From NCBI GenBank assembly GCA_039105265.1, contig JAPFFF010000007.1:6138001-6202000 (forward strand): a stretch of 64,000 nucleotides of DNA, read 5' to 3'. Of the stretch, positions 26,796 through 35,723 are shown in pieces. The notes beneath the pieces are model-generated. The model did not search any database. It saw only the letters and a program-made list of their open reading frames with translations, and was not told where the DNA came from. Position 1 is the first letter of the stretch. Each line of letters starts with the position of its first letter. Origin of the DNA: Tritrichomonas musculus. Its lineage: Eukaryota > Parabasalia > Tritrichomonadida > Tritrichomonadidae. The position numbers and the translations under genes are program-made.

Positions 26796-28478
26796 TTACT
26801 CAGGGGTTGTTAAATCATAAGGACCAATACGTACTGATGGTGGCATACCATTAGGTCTAATTAAGATACTAATTGATATATCTGTTAATAAGCATAATAA
26901 TGGAGGTGTATCTACTTCCTGTCTAAATGGATTATCTGCCTTTTGACTACATATCAATTCGAAGTTAATAGGTGCAAGACTTGAAAGACCTTGTTGATAT
27001 GTTCCATCTGTTTCAGTAGGAAGACCTATGAAGAATGAGGACCTATCATTTGGATAATAGCCTGTTGTGTTTTCATTATATTGATACTCATTCGCTAAAC
27101 TTGCAATAACCTCTTTATTAAATCCATTTTGCTCTCCATTCATGTTCATTGCATTCTGGCAATATTCGAGGAACTCTGGATACTTACCATTCGTACCAAA
27201 TGCTTTAGCAGGAATATTATTGTAATTACCACAATTCATATGAAATGCTTCAAACATAGGATTCTTGAAGTATGTCTTATGTGTATGCTTGAGTGGGAAT
27301 AAGCAAAACATACTATCTACAAAATTAGGTGTAATAGTAATAGTTGCTTTATCTTGTTCATTATTAAGAGGTCTTGTACAAGTGTAAAATGACATAATCT
27401 GTGTTGGGAATGTAAGTGGATGTTGAGGGTTAGCATATCTTTGAACAAGTGCTGTATATACAGATTCATGAATACCAAAACAAGGTATAATACTCGCACA
27501 TTCTTCAATGGAATAATCAACAACACTCCAAGTTCTCCAATCACTGTAAATAGTTCGGTCAACTCTTTCCTTAGTCTTGTTAGCTCCGTCAATTTCATAT
27601 GCTCCTCCATGATTTTCACCAACAGGTGGAAGATTCTTGGGGTGATTAATCTTATCCATTGCTATTTTTTCGGTACTTGTCCACATCCATATTGGTTCTC
27701 CAATAGGTCGAAATTCATTGGTAATTTCATCAACATTGAAGTCTTTCATTATATGTGGATTAGCAACCAAGCTCTTTTCAAAACCAACTGGACAATATAC
27801 CATACCAGCTGTTGAAAAGTATAGACGTAATTCGATTTTACCTGCAAATGCTGGCAAGTACTTGATATTAGATAAAGGTAAGAATCGTCGCAAATCAATC
27901 TTTAATCTAATTGTTTCAGTGACAGAAGTCACATCTTTGTTAAGATTTGCAACAAAACCACATCTCCTTCCATGAGTATCATTCCAAATATCCTTATGTC
28001 TTGCTTTACTATATATATCAGCTCTTTTAGTAACTTCATTTGCACAACATGCAGTTAAAAAGGATTCTTCACATCCAAAGTTCTGGGTATAAAGCGTCAT
28101 ACCATTAGCTACAATTTCATACTTCTCAACAGCATCTCGAGCATCCTTAAAGCCAAACCATACCTTACCAAAATTATAACCACTGACATTTTCTAAATCA
28201 CTTAGAATTGGCTTGTCTATTTTTATCATCACTCTCATATCTGCTCGAATAAATCCATTATATATATCAGCAGTATTATGAGTATTAGGAGAGATAATAC
28301 ATGTTGTATAGGAACCACTCTTAATTGGTGGTGATGGTGAATACGAAGTTTGTGGATTTAATGAGTATGCCTTATTAGTATCACTAAGTGCTATGCAATT
28401 ATCGACAACATCAAAGTAAGATGCAATCTGAGTACAAACCTCTGCTGAGGTTTTCATATAGGATTCCTTGTTAAGCAT
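26796..28478 (-). CDS. Major capsid protein, element A (560 aa)
   Basis: Full-length homologue of the 559-aa insert B protein, with the same start region (MLNKESYMKTSAEVCTQIAS) and end (NGMPPSVRIGPYDLTTPE). Conserved core blocks are FGKVWFGFKDARDAVEKYE, NFGCEESFLTACCANEVTK and RFLPLSNIKYLPAFAGK. The 230-320 region differs most between the two, consistent with a variable surface loop. The double-jelly-roll assignment is from size, beta-rich composition, and gene context. Followed by the 183-aa charged protein about 18 bp upstream. Confidence 0.75.
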   Translation of the reverse strand: MLNKESYMKTSAEVCTQIASYFDVVDNCIALSDTNKAYSLNPQTSYSPSPPIKSGSYTTCIISPNTHNTADIYNGFIRADMRVMIKIDKPILSDLENVSGYNFGKVWFGFKDARDAVEKYEIVANGMTLYTQNFGCEESFLTACCANEVTKRADIYSKARHKDIWNDTHGRRCGFVANLNKDVTSVTETIRLKIDLRRFLPLSNIKYLPAFAGKIELRLYFSTAGMVYCPVGFEKSLVANPHIMKDFNVDEITNEFRPIGEPIWMWTSTEKIAMDKINHPKNLPPVGENHGGAYEIDGANKTKERVDRTIYSDWRTWSVVDYSIEECASIIPCFGIHESVYTALVQRYANPQHPLTFPTQIMSFYTCTRPLNNEQDKATITITPNFVDSMFCLFPLKHTHKTYFKNPMFEAFHMNCGNYNNIPAKAFGTNGKYPEFLEYCQNAMNMNGEQNGFNKEVIASLANEYQYNENTTGYYPNDRSSFFIGLPTETDGTYQQGLSSLAPINFELICSQKADNPFRQEVDTPPLLCLLTDISISILIRPNGMPPSVRIGPYDLTTPE

Positions 28479-28495
28479 TTTAGATAGAAAAAAAT

Positions 28496-29047
28496 TTACA
28501 TCATATCTTCAAAGATGCGATTTCTCCTACCAATAGGTCTCATAGGTATATATTGAGGTTGTTGTTCTTCTTCATATTGTTGTGGCGGTTCTTCAGGAAC
28601 ATACTGTTGTCTTGGTTTACTCATCCTTTTATCAACAACCTCCTTTATCATACGTCTCTGTTCTTTCTTCTCTCGACTTATCTTCATTTCTTCACCTAGT
28701 GATTTTAGCTGTTTTAGTATTTCCTCATTCACAGTAGGGTCATAAACTTGGCTTTGTTGAGTTTTTCGAGGTTTTGGAGGTTTTCGTGCAGCTTTCGAAC
28801 TTATTGGCTTTCTTGGCTTTTCTTCAAGTTCCTCATGTTCTTCACTGTCTGAGTTTTCTTGAGTTTCTTCGTTATTTTCACTTTCTGAGTTTTCTTGATA
28901 TTCTCGAGTTATTGGAGTTTTTCGCTGTTTTACAATATACTTGTCTTTGGTTTTTGTAGGTAAAACTTCCCAATCTGGGTCATCCCTTCCATTCAACCAT
29001 TTATGAATAACTGCAAGTCTCTTAGAACCTGTTAGATGTTTTGACAT
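28496..29047 (-). CDS. Charged Polinton protein (183 aa), element A
   Basis: Homologue of 20702-21313. N-terminal SKRLAVIHKWLNGRDDPDW and EVLPTKTKDKYIV, an acidic Glu/Ser-rich repeat section, a DPTVNEEILKQLKSLGEE helix, a basic REKKEQRRMIKEVV block and a basic tail ending FEDMM. Here the proline run of the other copy is replaced by a Gln/Pro-rich segment. The two ends are conserved and the middle is free, which suggests a linker between two binding modules. No known function. Confidence 0.65.
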   Translation of the reverse strand: MSKHLTGSKRLAVIHKWLNGRDDPDWEVLPTKTKDKYIVKQRKTPITREYQENSESENNEETQENSDSEEHEELEEKPRKPISSKAARKPPKPRKTQQSQVYDPTVNEEILKQLKSLGEEMKISREKKEQRRMIKEVVDKRMSKPRQQYVPEEPPQQYEEEQQPQYIPMRPIGRRNRIFEDMM

Positions 29048-29094
29048 TTAAAATAAACAAAAAAGTCCAAAAATTTAGTTTTTTTGAGTTTTCA

Positions 29095-29550
29095 TTAGAT
29101 GTAGGTTCTCGCCCGATTGTTGGTAGTAAAGTCACTCTCTTGTAATGATCTAGACGAAAATGCTGGCTTTTCAAGAGGTGCTCCAACTGATTCACCTTTT
29201 GCAGATTTATTAATTGATGATAAGGCAGTTTTCACTTTTCCATCTGGGACATATTTTAATGCTGTGTCAGCTATGTTTGCTAATTTATTTCTTGTACTAT
29301 CGCTCAAGTAGCTTTCACCAAGACCTCTCGCAACTGAACCAATAACACCAGCATGCTTGGTTAATCCACCTGCTGAAGCATCCAATATTTTACTTGCAAG
29401 ACCTCCAGTAAAACTATCTGCAGCTCCCATTAATAATTTACCACCTAAACCTACTCCTCCTTTTATTATCGTTTGCCATGGAGAAAATTCTTTTTGTTTA
29501 GCATAATTTGGCTTCCAATAATCTTCTTCTGAATGAAGTTTAATTCCCAT
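29095..29550 (-). CDS. Glycine/alanine-rich amphipathic protein (151 aa), element A
   Basis: Same position as the 242-aa gene of insert B, between the charged protein and the ATPase. Seen: WKPNYAKQ and PWQTIIKGGVGLGGKLLMG near the N-terminus, several amphipathic Gly/Ala/Ser-rich helices (FTGGLASKILDASAGGLTK, VIGSVARGLGESYL), then a charged tail. Sequence similarity with the insert B protein is weak, so equivalence rests on position and composition. A membrane-active minor capsid role, as in adenovirus pVI, is possible but unproven. Confidence 0.55.
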   Translation of the reverse strand: MGIKLHSEEDYWKPNYAKQKEFSPWQTIIKGGVGLGGKLLMGAADSFTGGLASKILDASAGGLTKHAGVIGSVARGLGESYLSDSTRNKLANIADTALKYVPDGKVKTALSSINKSAKGESVGAPLEKPAFSSRSLQESDFTTNNRARTYI

Positions 29551-29567
29551 TTTTAAAAAATAAAAAA

Positions 29568-30434
29568 TTATTCGAAATAGTACTTATTAGCAGAAATATT
29601 CATTACGAATTTTTCATGTGGTTCTTTATGTTGTAAGTATTCAGCTACTGTCTGCTTAGTATTTAATGAGTTATTAGTTTGTTGCAACAAGCTAGTAAAA
29701 TCTTCCTCACTATATCCTGTATAACATATGATATCTGTTGCTAACCTTTTCGCATTCATATGAACAAATCGAATAGTTTGGATAGCCATGATACATGTTA
29801 AATTATAGTGTCTTGTCTTGGTTAACAACTTGATAAATTCACTATTACCATTCTTTAATAAATCACTACCTGCACAATCATCTAGTATCAATAATGTGTT
29901 ATATGGATATGATGATGTTTCATACTTGACTAACTTATTGGCTATATATATTATTTTATCATTGAGCTCATTTAAATGATGCTTCTCAATGAGCCTCCTC
30001 ATTTCGTCATTGGTCTCTTTCATTCGAGATAATACATATTTGACAATAGCATAATACTTTATCTTTCTTCGAAGATGTCTTTTAAGATAACTCATTAATT
30101 CTCTTTCCTTTACATAATCGATTCTTGATTGTATCTGTTTATTAAGTGTTTCAGCTGTTTTATCCATTTTACCAGAGCTTGAGCAAAATATTATCTTTTG
30201 GTAGTATGGATGTTTAAACAACCTCTCTGTTATCATAATATGTCTCCATATCCAAAAACTTTTACCAGCACCTGGTTTACCAATTAAAAAGTATATACCA
30301 TTTGTGCTAAAAGGATAATCAGGTGATAATGGTTTAATCAAAGCACCATCTATCTCTTTCATGTTCTTCCGTAAGGTCTCTTTAATCAATGTTTCTACTT
30401 TATTTATTAGTTCTGCACTTGGGGGTTCATCCAT
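29568..30434 (-). CDS. A32/FtsK-HerA-type genome-packaging ATPase, element A
   Basis: Seen: Walker A GKPGAGKSFW near residues 51-60, Walker B TLLILDDCAGSD near 180, and the TKTRHYNLTCIMAIQTIRF block after it. The 288-aa length fits the packaging ATPase family of Polintons and adeno-like viruses. Close homologue of 22169-23023, with the same C-terminal region (EYLQHKEPHEKF...NKYYFE). About 10 bp from the integrase gene, which is the conserved pairing also seen in insert B. Confidence 0.9.
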   Translation of the reverse strand: MDEPPSAELINKVETLIKETLRKNMKEIDGALIKPLSPDYPFSTNGIYFLIGKPGAGKSFWIWRHIMITERLFKHPYYQKIIFCSSSGKMDKTAETLNKQIQSRIDYVKERELMSYLKRHLRRKIKYYAIVKYVLSRMKETNDEMRRLIEKHHLNELNDKIIYIANKLVKYETSSYPYNTLLILDDCAGSDLLKNGNSEFIKLLTKTRHYNLTCIMAIQTIRFVHMNAKRLATDIICYTGYSEEDFTSLLQQTNNSLNTKQTVAEYLQHKEPHEKFVMNISANKYYFE

Positions 30435-30444
30435 TTACAAATTT

Positions 30445-31599
30445 TTAAATGTATTTCATAATTTTATCTGGTATTGGTTTGCCCTCAACCTTTTGACCTG
30501 CTTTAATTTGTCGTTCATAATTTTTCTTTTGTTCCAACCAATATTGTCTTTCTGCCGTACCAAGTACTAATGGATTACCTCTCCTTACATCTCTAATAGT
30601 TTGTCTAGCAAAGGCATCATCACCTTCGACTCCTTCCCATTTTAAATCATACTTACCAGTATCTTCATCAAAGTTATATATTTTTTCAATAATACCTTCT
30701 TTACCTTCATTTAGTCTTTCAGCTACTTTAATCCTTTTGTCTCTTGTCCTTAACAACCTATATCCAGGGAATGAACTTGTTGAACCATCTTTGGACTTGA
30801 CCACAAACTGGTTACCTTTTTGCGAGTCAACTATATAAGACTCATTAGACAAATTACTTCTTCTTTTACCAAATGGTTCTTTTTCGAGTACTAACCTGAC
30901 CTTCTCACCTGGATTAAAATGGTATGGATTAATGCGTGCATTCTTTTGTATGTACTTTATTTCATCCTCTGGAGTAATATCATTAGGTGCTTTATTATCT
31001 AAAGACCTATGAGGAGAGTTGTTATATATGTTGACCAAATCATGCATCTCCTTTGGTTGAATAAACCTATTTTCACCAATAGCATCTCTTATGGTTCTCA
31101 TAAACCTATTAATAATGCCAAGTACATTATGGTTATTCTCAGTTGTTGTTCGGTATTTTATGTTCTTCTCTCTCATGAAGTCTAAGACTGTTGATGATAA
31201 ATATGCTGCATCCTCATCACTTGTTATCGAATATACATGAGGTACATCATTAACAAATTTATGAAGTGCTGTTAATACTTCTCTTGCTCCTTTACCATTC
31301 ATAGGATATGCATATGCTTTTCTGGTGTTGATATTGATGAACATTAGATAATTCAACCCACCTGCCTCTTTATTATTAATGAAGGTATCCATTTGATAAC
31401 CATGAGGATGTTTGGATACAATAGGAATAAATTGTGCTTTAGGTACTCTCTTATCATGTACTACTTTTTCATCAAAGTATTTCTTTGCTTCGTCTTCATT
31501 TAGATTCTCTTGTTTTGCCATGCTAAGGTATTTGTCCAAGGTCTTCCATTTAGCTTTGTTGTATAATTTTTCATATGGGCTTGGTTCTTCTTTACTCAT
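30445..31599 (-). CDS. Polinton rve-family integrase, element A (384 aa)
   Basis: Homologue of 23034-24110. Seen: GYQMDTFINN near residue 65, LMFININTRKAYAYPM, VYSITSDEDAAYL near 125, NHNVLGIINRFMRTIRD, and SPHRSLDNKAPNDI. The C-terminal part has an EGIIEKIYNFD...YDLKW block like a chromo/Tudor-type barrel, then a longer basic tail than in insert B. It joins copies of the element to new sites in the host genome. The two integrases differ enough to suggest each served its own lineage. Confidence 0.9.
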   Translation of the reverse strand: MSKEEPSPYEKLYNKAKWKTLDKYLSMAKQENLNEDEAKKYFDEKVVHDKRVPKAQFIPIVSKHPHGYQMDTFINNKEAGGLNYLMFININTRKAYAYPMNGKGAREVLTALHKFVNDVPHVYSITSDEDAAYLSSTVLDFMREKNIKYRTTTENNHNVLGIINRFMRTIRDAIGENRFIQPKEMHDLVNIYNNSPHRSLDNKAPNDITPEDEIKYIQKNARINPYHFNPGEKVRLVLEKEPFGKRRSNLSNESYIVDSQKGNQFVVKSKDGSTSSFPGYRLLRTRDKRIKVAERLNEGKEGIIEKIYNFDEDTGKYDLKWEGVEGDDAFARQTIRDVRRGNPLVLGTAERQYWLEQKKNYERQIKAGQKVEGKPIPDKIMKYI

Positions 31600-31605
31600 T
31601 TATTT

Positions 31606-32607
31606 TTAAATAAACATCTTATCGTATTGAAGGAATTGCATTTCGATTACAAATGAATCATTTGGAGGTAGTTTTGTTGGACAATTATAATGGGCATCAC
31701 TATAGAAGTCTATCCAAAACCTTTGGTCCATTGAGTTTAACTTGAAGTACTTAATCGGACTATATTCAACATCACTATCTCCAATATAGTTATGTAATGC
31801 TTGTTCACCTATCGATGAATATATTTTGCATGATTGTCTGTCCCATATATTATCAAATATTAATGTCTTACTCCATGTTTGATATTTTTCTGGTTTATTT
31901 TGAAATATGCCATTACCTATATTAAACACATCTGCAAAGTCATCATTCCAGGATTTAAGTTGGAAAAAGTTCATATATGGTACAGTATACTCCCAATCTC
32001 GTTCATTCTTACTATTGTTATAGTAGTATTTATGGTTCCCTGCTTTATTTCTTTCTGTATAAATGATTTCATGAAAACCATTTTTATCATAGTATCCATC
32101 GGTTTGTATATCTCTATCCTGTATATCATCATCATTTTGAACAAATTTGTCTAATGTTGAAGTTTTAATGTATGACTTGAATGCACGATTAACTGCATCA
32201 AAAAATCCACGTAAATCTCCATCGACTGACACCCAATCAATGACTTTGAAGCATCCATATTCATGATTTGAACCAGTTATATAGTCTTCTTTTAGTGTTC
32301 CATCATTCCATGTTCCACCACAAACAAACTCATATGTTTTCTTATGTATCTTATATATTTCAATCTCTACTTCCATTTTGCGTCTTCTCTTAATGATATG
32401 TGCTGAACGAACGCCAACAATAGATTCCCCTTTGTTTGCAGTTGACCATTCTGGTGGGAAATTAAACCAATACCTATTAAACTTAGCTTTATCATGTTGA
32501 GCATCCTCAAGGAAGTAGGCTGTTTCGATTGGAAGAGGTGTATTACCATCATTAACTATATTATCTCGATTAGGATATAAAGTGTTAACACTTGGTGGTA
32601 ATTCCAT
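31606..32607 (-). CDS. Penton-like minor capsid protein, element A (333 aa)
   Basis: Homologue of 24121-25062. Conserved blocks: LPIETAYFLEDAQHD near residue 25, RYWFNFPPEW, KGESIVGVR, VSVDGDLRGFFDAVN, DIQTDGYYDKNGFHE, WDRQSCKIYSSIGEQ, and KYFKLNSMDQRFWIDFYS. Similar length and beta-rich nature to the single-jelly-roll penton of Polintons. Six bases from the integrase and about 20 bp from the protease gene. Assignment by context. Confidence 0.7.
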   Translation of the reverse strand: MELPPSVNTLYPNRDNIVNDGNTPLPIETAYFLEDAQHDKAKFNRYWFNFPPEWSTANKGESIVGVRSAHIIKRRRKMEVEIEIYKIHKKTYEFVCGGTWNDGTLKEDYITGSNHEYGCFKVIDWVSVDGDLRGFFDAVNRAFKSYIKTSTLDKFVQNDDDIQDRDIQTDGYYDKNGFHEIIYTERNKAGNHKYYYNNSKNERDWEYTVPYMNFFQLKSWNDDFADVFNIGNGIFQNKPEKYQTWSKTLIFDNIWDRQSCKIYSSIGEQALHNYIGDSDVEYSPIKYFKLNSMDQRFWIDFYSDAHYNCPTKLPPNDSFVIEMQFLQYDKMFI

Positions 32608-32628
32608 TTCGAGTTGAATAAAAAGTCT

Positions 32629-34200
32629 TTATTTATATACAACACCTGTTTCTAATTCATTGTTTTGAAGTTCTCGAAGTATTCTCTTTCTAATATCTGG
32701 TATATTGCGTTGTTTAAACTTACCATTTCCTTCATGCAAAAAGGTACGACAAGATTCCATTAGAAACACTCCACAATCCTTGTTATTCTTTTGACTAGGT
32801 ACATCATAATATTTTGCTTTTAACTTACCTGTTCCTGAAATATCGATCCACTTATTAAGTGTCTTTACCTCTGGTGCCATTGACTTATTCTCAGAGTCAT
32901 AGCATTCGATTATTTTCTTTGGATATCGAACAATACATAAAACCCAATGTTCTCCATCTGAGCAAATGGGGACAAATACTTTATCGAAATGTGTAAATGA
33001 CTGTTTACCTGAGATAGGACTTTTCATCAGTTCATGTATTTTTTCCATATCATTAGTCTCATATGCTATAGAAAGGAAGGTATAAAATGCAGTAGGTAAA
33101 ACCAATATTTTCTTTTTATCAAACTCTGCCTCATTTTGACCAGGTTGTTTATTCAATCTCTTTCCTTTGTTATATAGAAGTTTCAAGTAGTCATCAATAA
33201 CATCTTCTTCTATATTTTCATCATTGACTAAACTCCTCCAATCATGAATTTTATGACGTCTTTGGTCTACTGTATACTCTCCTGTCTTCTGTGGTGTCAT
33301 ACGGGGTTCTCTTGGAGGAGGACTAGTACCTCGAGAGGTATGTGATGATGGAAACTGTGGAGGGGGTGATGAAGGAGGAGGAGGTGGTGGAGGTGGAGGT
33401 GAATGAGGTGGTGGAGGTGGAGGTGAAGGTGAACGAGGTCGTTTTGATTTTGTCTTATGTTGTTTTGATTTATTCTTAGGTCTATCATCCTCGTCTAAAT
33501 TTGTACTACTTTGAAGTAAACGTTGAATTCTGTTTTGATTTTGATCCCTTGTTGGTGGCTCAACATTTGTAGGTCGGTTCCTACCGATTTTCCTAAGGTT
33601 AAGATGATAATCATTTCGATTTAAAGTTGGAGGTCTGGGTAATGGAGCCAATTCTGGTATATCATCTGTTTGAATACCTCTAGTTTTATATTCTTTCTTA
33701 TCACTTTTCAATGTTCTTTCTTTCATCTGCTCTCTCAGTTCTCTAGCTGCTTGTTTTTCCTCCTCAGATTTCATTCGAGATATCCTTATGTTGATAATAT
33801 CATAATGTAATTTTATCTCTGTTAATATACCTTGATCTGATTCTTGGAGAGTATATTGATATGGCTTTAATACTGTTATGTAATGCCCATGTTCATCTTT
33901 ATCATCTTGATTTTTCTTAATAGCAAACACACAACCTGAAAATTTTGCTTTTGGTTTCTCTCTCTTGAGTCTATTAGCAAATTCAAGTACGTCTTTAAAA
34001 GCTATACTAGTATTTAAATATGTCTCATATAATTTTTGTAGATTTATTTGATTATTAGAGAACTTCCATATAGTTTGACCCAAACCTCTTGTTAATCTTG
34101 CAACATCTCTATCAACTAGTTTAGGTCGAAATTTAATAGTACCTTGTAATAGTTGTATTTTATTGTTAGGTTTAGTTTGTGTACCTACATCACTTGTCAT
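32629..34200 (-). CDS. Ulp1/adenovirus-type cysteine protease with long disordered N-terminus (523 aa)
   Basis: Matures virion proteins in related viruses. Seen: residues about 1-180 include a charged helical region; 190-300 are basic and proline-rich with runs of six to nine prolines; the C-terminal 160 residues form the protease, with His in EHWVLC near 415, Asp in ECYDSENKS near 430, and Cys in NNKDCGVFLMESC near 474. A Gln in the PSQ segment before the Cys fits the usual oxyanion position. The N-terminal extension may tether it to DNA or capsid. No counterpart in insert B. Confidence 0.88.
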   Translation of the reverse strand: MTSDVGTQTKPNNKIQLLQGTIKFRPKLVDRDVARLTRGLGQTIWKFSNNQINLQKLYETYLNTSIAFKDVLEFANRLKREKPKAKFSGCVFAIKKNQDDKDEHGHYITVLKPYQYTLQESDQGILTEIKLHYDIINIRISRMKSEEEKQAARELREQMKERTLKSDKKEYKTRGIQTDDIPELAPLPRPPTLNRNDYHLNLRKIGRNRPTNVEPPTRDQNQNRIQRLLQSSTNLDEDDRPKNKSKQHKTKSKRPRSPSPPPPPPHSPPPPPPPPPSSPPPQFPSSHTSRGTSPPPREPRMTPQKTGEYTVDQRRHKIHDWRSLVNDENIEEDVIDDYLKLLYNKGKRLNKQPGQNEAEFDKKKILVLPTAFYTFLSIAYETNDMEKIHELMKSPISGKQSFTHFDKVFVPICSDGEHWVLCIVRYPKKIIECYDSENKSMAPEVKTLNKWIDISGTGKLKAKYYDVPSQKNNKDCGVFLMESCRTFLHEGNGKFKQRNIPDIRKRILRELQNNELETGVVYK

Positions 34201-34241
34201 TTAAAAATCAAATAAAAGAAAGAAGAAGAAGATGTTGTTTA

Positions 34242-34484
34242 TTAATGAAGGTTATCAAGGCTGCTGTTGATATCATCAACGTTGACCTTCATATTTGCAA
34301 GGTCATCAATGACAGAATCGAGTTTTAAAGATAGCAGGTTGACCCTATTAAGAACCTCATCAAGTCGTTGGTGGAGTTGATCAATTTGGAGCAACAAGTA
34401 AGTTTCAAGCTTTTGCTTTTCATCCATGATTTTAGCGTTGAGCATTTCAGTGGTCAATCGTATCTTCTTATCGATATTCATCAA
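34242..34484 (-). CDS. Short coiled-coil protein (80 aa)
   Basis: Almost the whole frame is a heptad-pattern helix (Leu/Ile/Val at regular spacing, e.g. LQIDQLHQRLDEVLNRVNLL and LDSVIDDLANMKVNVDDI). It could form a dimer or trimer, like small scaffold or fibre-base proteins. About 40 bp upstream of the protease gene in the same direction. No family recognised; support is the heptads plus dense gene packing. Confidence 0.5.
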   Translation of the reverse strand: MMNIDKKIRLTTEMLNAKIMDEKQKLETYLLLQIDQLHQRLDEVLNRVNLLSLKLDSVIDDLANMKVNVDDINSSLDNLH

Positions 34485-34548
34485 AGAAAAAAGTGAAATG
34501 ACTAAACATTTTTCTATTGTTCATTTCATTTTTTTTATTTCTGTATAA

Positions 34549-34812
34549 ATGGCTTATTACATGACCATAAAAGAGCGTATATATATCCTCTATAAAATAG
34601 TATCAAACCTCTATGAATATAGATGTGAGACTAATGAGGGAGTATGTAATATTTTAATTAATAAGATAAAAGAGTTAGCTGCTGAGTATTTCGAACCTGA
34701 ATTTCTTGGTGTAATGATGAAAGATGGTGATTTGGAATTTATCGACCAAATAGAACATTTTGCCTTTGAGTTCTTAGAGTACCAAATATCTAATCTGCCC
34801 TCGCATTTATAA
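34549..34812 (+). CDS. Small acidic Polinton protein (87 aa)
   Basis: Plus-strand, divergent from the coiled-coil gene and convergent with the HNH gene, overlapping the latter by about 23 bp. Helical in appearance, with Glu/Asp-rich C-terminal half (FEPEFLGVMMKDGDLEFIDQIEHFAFEFLEYQ). No motif recognised. A small regulatory role is conceivable, but nothing proves it. Confidence 0.45.
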   Translation: MAYYMTIKERIYILYKIVSNLYEYRCETNEGVCNILINKIKELAAEYFEPEFLGVMMKDGDLEFIDQIEHFAFEFLEYQISNLPSHL

Positions 34813-35125
34813 TTTTGGGCATATCCCTGTTATAGTTACTATCAGTTGGGGTTACCCATCTTAAGTTGCTTAGATGGTAGTCAGCCCTATTCCTATTGAT
34901 ATGGTCTACCTCTATTTTATGTTGTGGGTCATCATTAGGTATGAACTGTCTTGCTATAAGTACATGTTTCAAGTAGTAGTCGCCATTTAGACATACACGT
35001 ATATACCCCTTTATATGTTTTGCATCTTTGCATATAAAATGATTACTCTTACGTCTTATAGTAAAGGGGTACCTATTCAGTATCTCATAGTCGTTAGTAA
35101 AGCCTTTGAGTGGCACAAATGACAT
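34790..35125 (-). CDS. HNH (HNH_3/NUMOD4-like) endonuclease (111 aa)
   Basis: Seen: an N-terminal segment like NUMOD4 (VPLKGFTNDYEILNRYPF) followed by an HNH_3 core with HKIEVDHINRNRADYHLSNLRWVT near residues 69-92, where the DH pair and downstream Asn are the expected metal-site residues. This architecture is typical of phage and viral homing endonucleases, usually somewhat longer. It lies at the outer right end of element A. Probably a passenger nuclease or one assisting recombination; no partner gene in insert B. Confidence 0.8.
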   Translation of the reverse strand: MSFVPLKGFTNDYEILNRYPFTIRRKSNHFICKDAKHIKGYIRVCLNGDYYLKHVLIARQFIPNDDPQHKIEVDHINRNRADYHLSNLRWVTPTDSNYNRDMPKIINARAD

Positions 35126-35388
35126 TTACATATAGAAAGAAATAGGTACGAGATTCTCGGGGCAGGTACCTGTGCCGTTTCATAGATGGGCGGTTGTGGG
35201 GTGGGGTACCTGTGCCGTTTCATTGATGGTAGGCGTTGAGGCGGGTGGGTGGGATAACATGAAAAGAAGAAGAAGTTTTTTTTTTTTTATTTTTCTTTTT
35301 TATTTTTTTTTTTTTTTTTATTTTTTTTAACTAGTTCGTGTTGACGCGTGGGCAGCCTGTGCCCCGCGGAAACCGACTAGTATATACT
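35126..35388. repeat. Probable right terminal region of element A
   Basis: A GC-rich stretch unlike its surroundings holds two copies of GGTACCTGTGCCGTTTCAT (35165 and 35203 area), then a GGGTGGGTGGG tract, a long oligo-T run near 35277-35330, and the word CCGCGGAAACCGACTAGTATATACT ending at 35388. Polinton ends are long inverted repeats starting 5'-AG; read from the right, this starts AGTATA. The partner end is outside the window, so this is provisional. The six bases after it (ACTTGT) would be the target duplication. Confidence 0.55.
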
Positions 35389-35723
35389 ACTTGTGTTTGT
35401 TGCTTATGTAATTCATCAATTGAATTTTTAATTTTAAGTTTATGCAAATTATTGTAGAAATATTCATCTGAATCGATGTATTTGTGTGGAGGTTTTGGTG
35501 ATGGAATATTAAATCCTTTAGCGAACCAATACATTGAATTATAATCATTTTCTCCATCATATCCTTTATCTAAAATATCTTGAACTATTGAGTCAATTAA
35601 ATTTTCACGTAAATCTTTTTCATTATTAAATTCATTTATCCATTCATCAATGGTTGCATTATCATTATGAACTAAATTATCAAGTTCAATTAATTTTTCT
35701 ATTGGTGTTTTATCTAATTTCAT
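35331..35723 (-). pseudogene. Host gene fragment apparently cut by the Polinton end
   Basis: A 130-codon frame. Its first 111 codons (35389-35723) are AT-rich and acidic like other trichomonad genes, while the last 19 lie in the GC-rich Polinton terminus. The simplest reading is a host gene whose 3' part was displaced by insertion at 35388. Seen: Asp/Asn/Glu-rich helices, no motif recognised. The rest of the gene should lie left of the window. If the boundary call is wrong, it is a small Polinton gene instead. Confidence 0.45.

Larger units (their letters stand above)
1..35388 (-). mobile_element. Polinton/Maverick element A (left end outside window)
   Basis: Seen: a gene set diagnostic of Polintons, mostly on the minus strand and tightly packed, comprising protein-primed DNA polymerase B, packaging ATPase, rve integrase, Ulp1-like protease, major capsid and penton-like proteins. 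The left end is not in the window. The right end is placed near 35388, where a GC-rich subterminal zone ends in AGTATATACT. The element is interrupted by insert B at about 13507-25310. Its own reading frames appear open, so apart from that interruption it looks whole as far as visible. Open frames and identical internal repeats suggest a young copy. The family assignment is firm and the exact right boundary is inferred. Confidence 0.9.
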
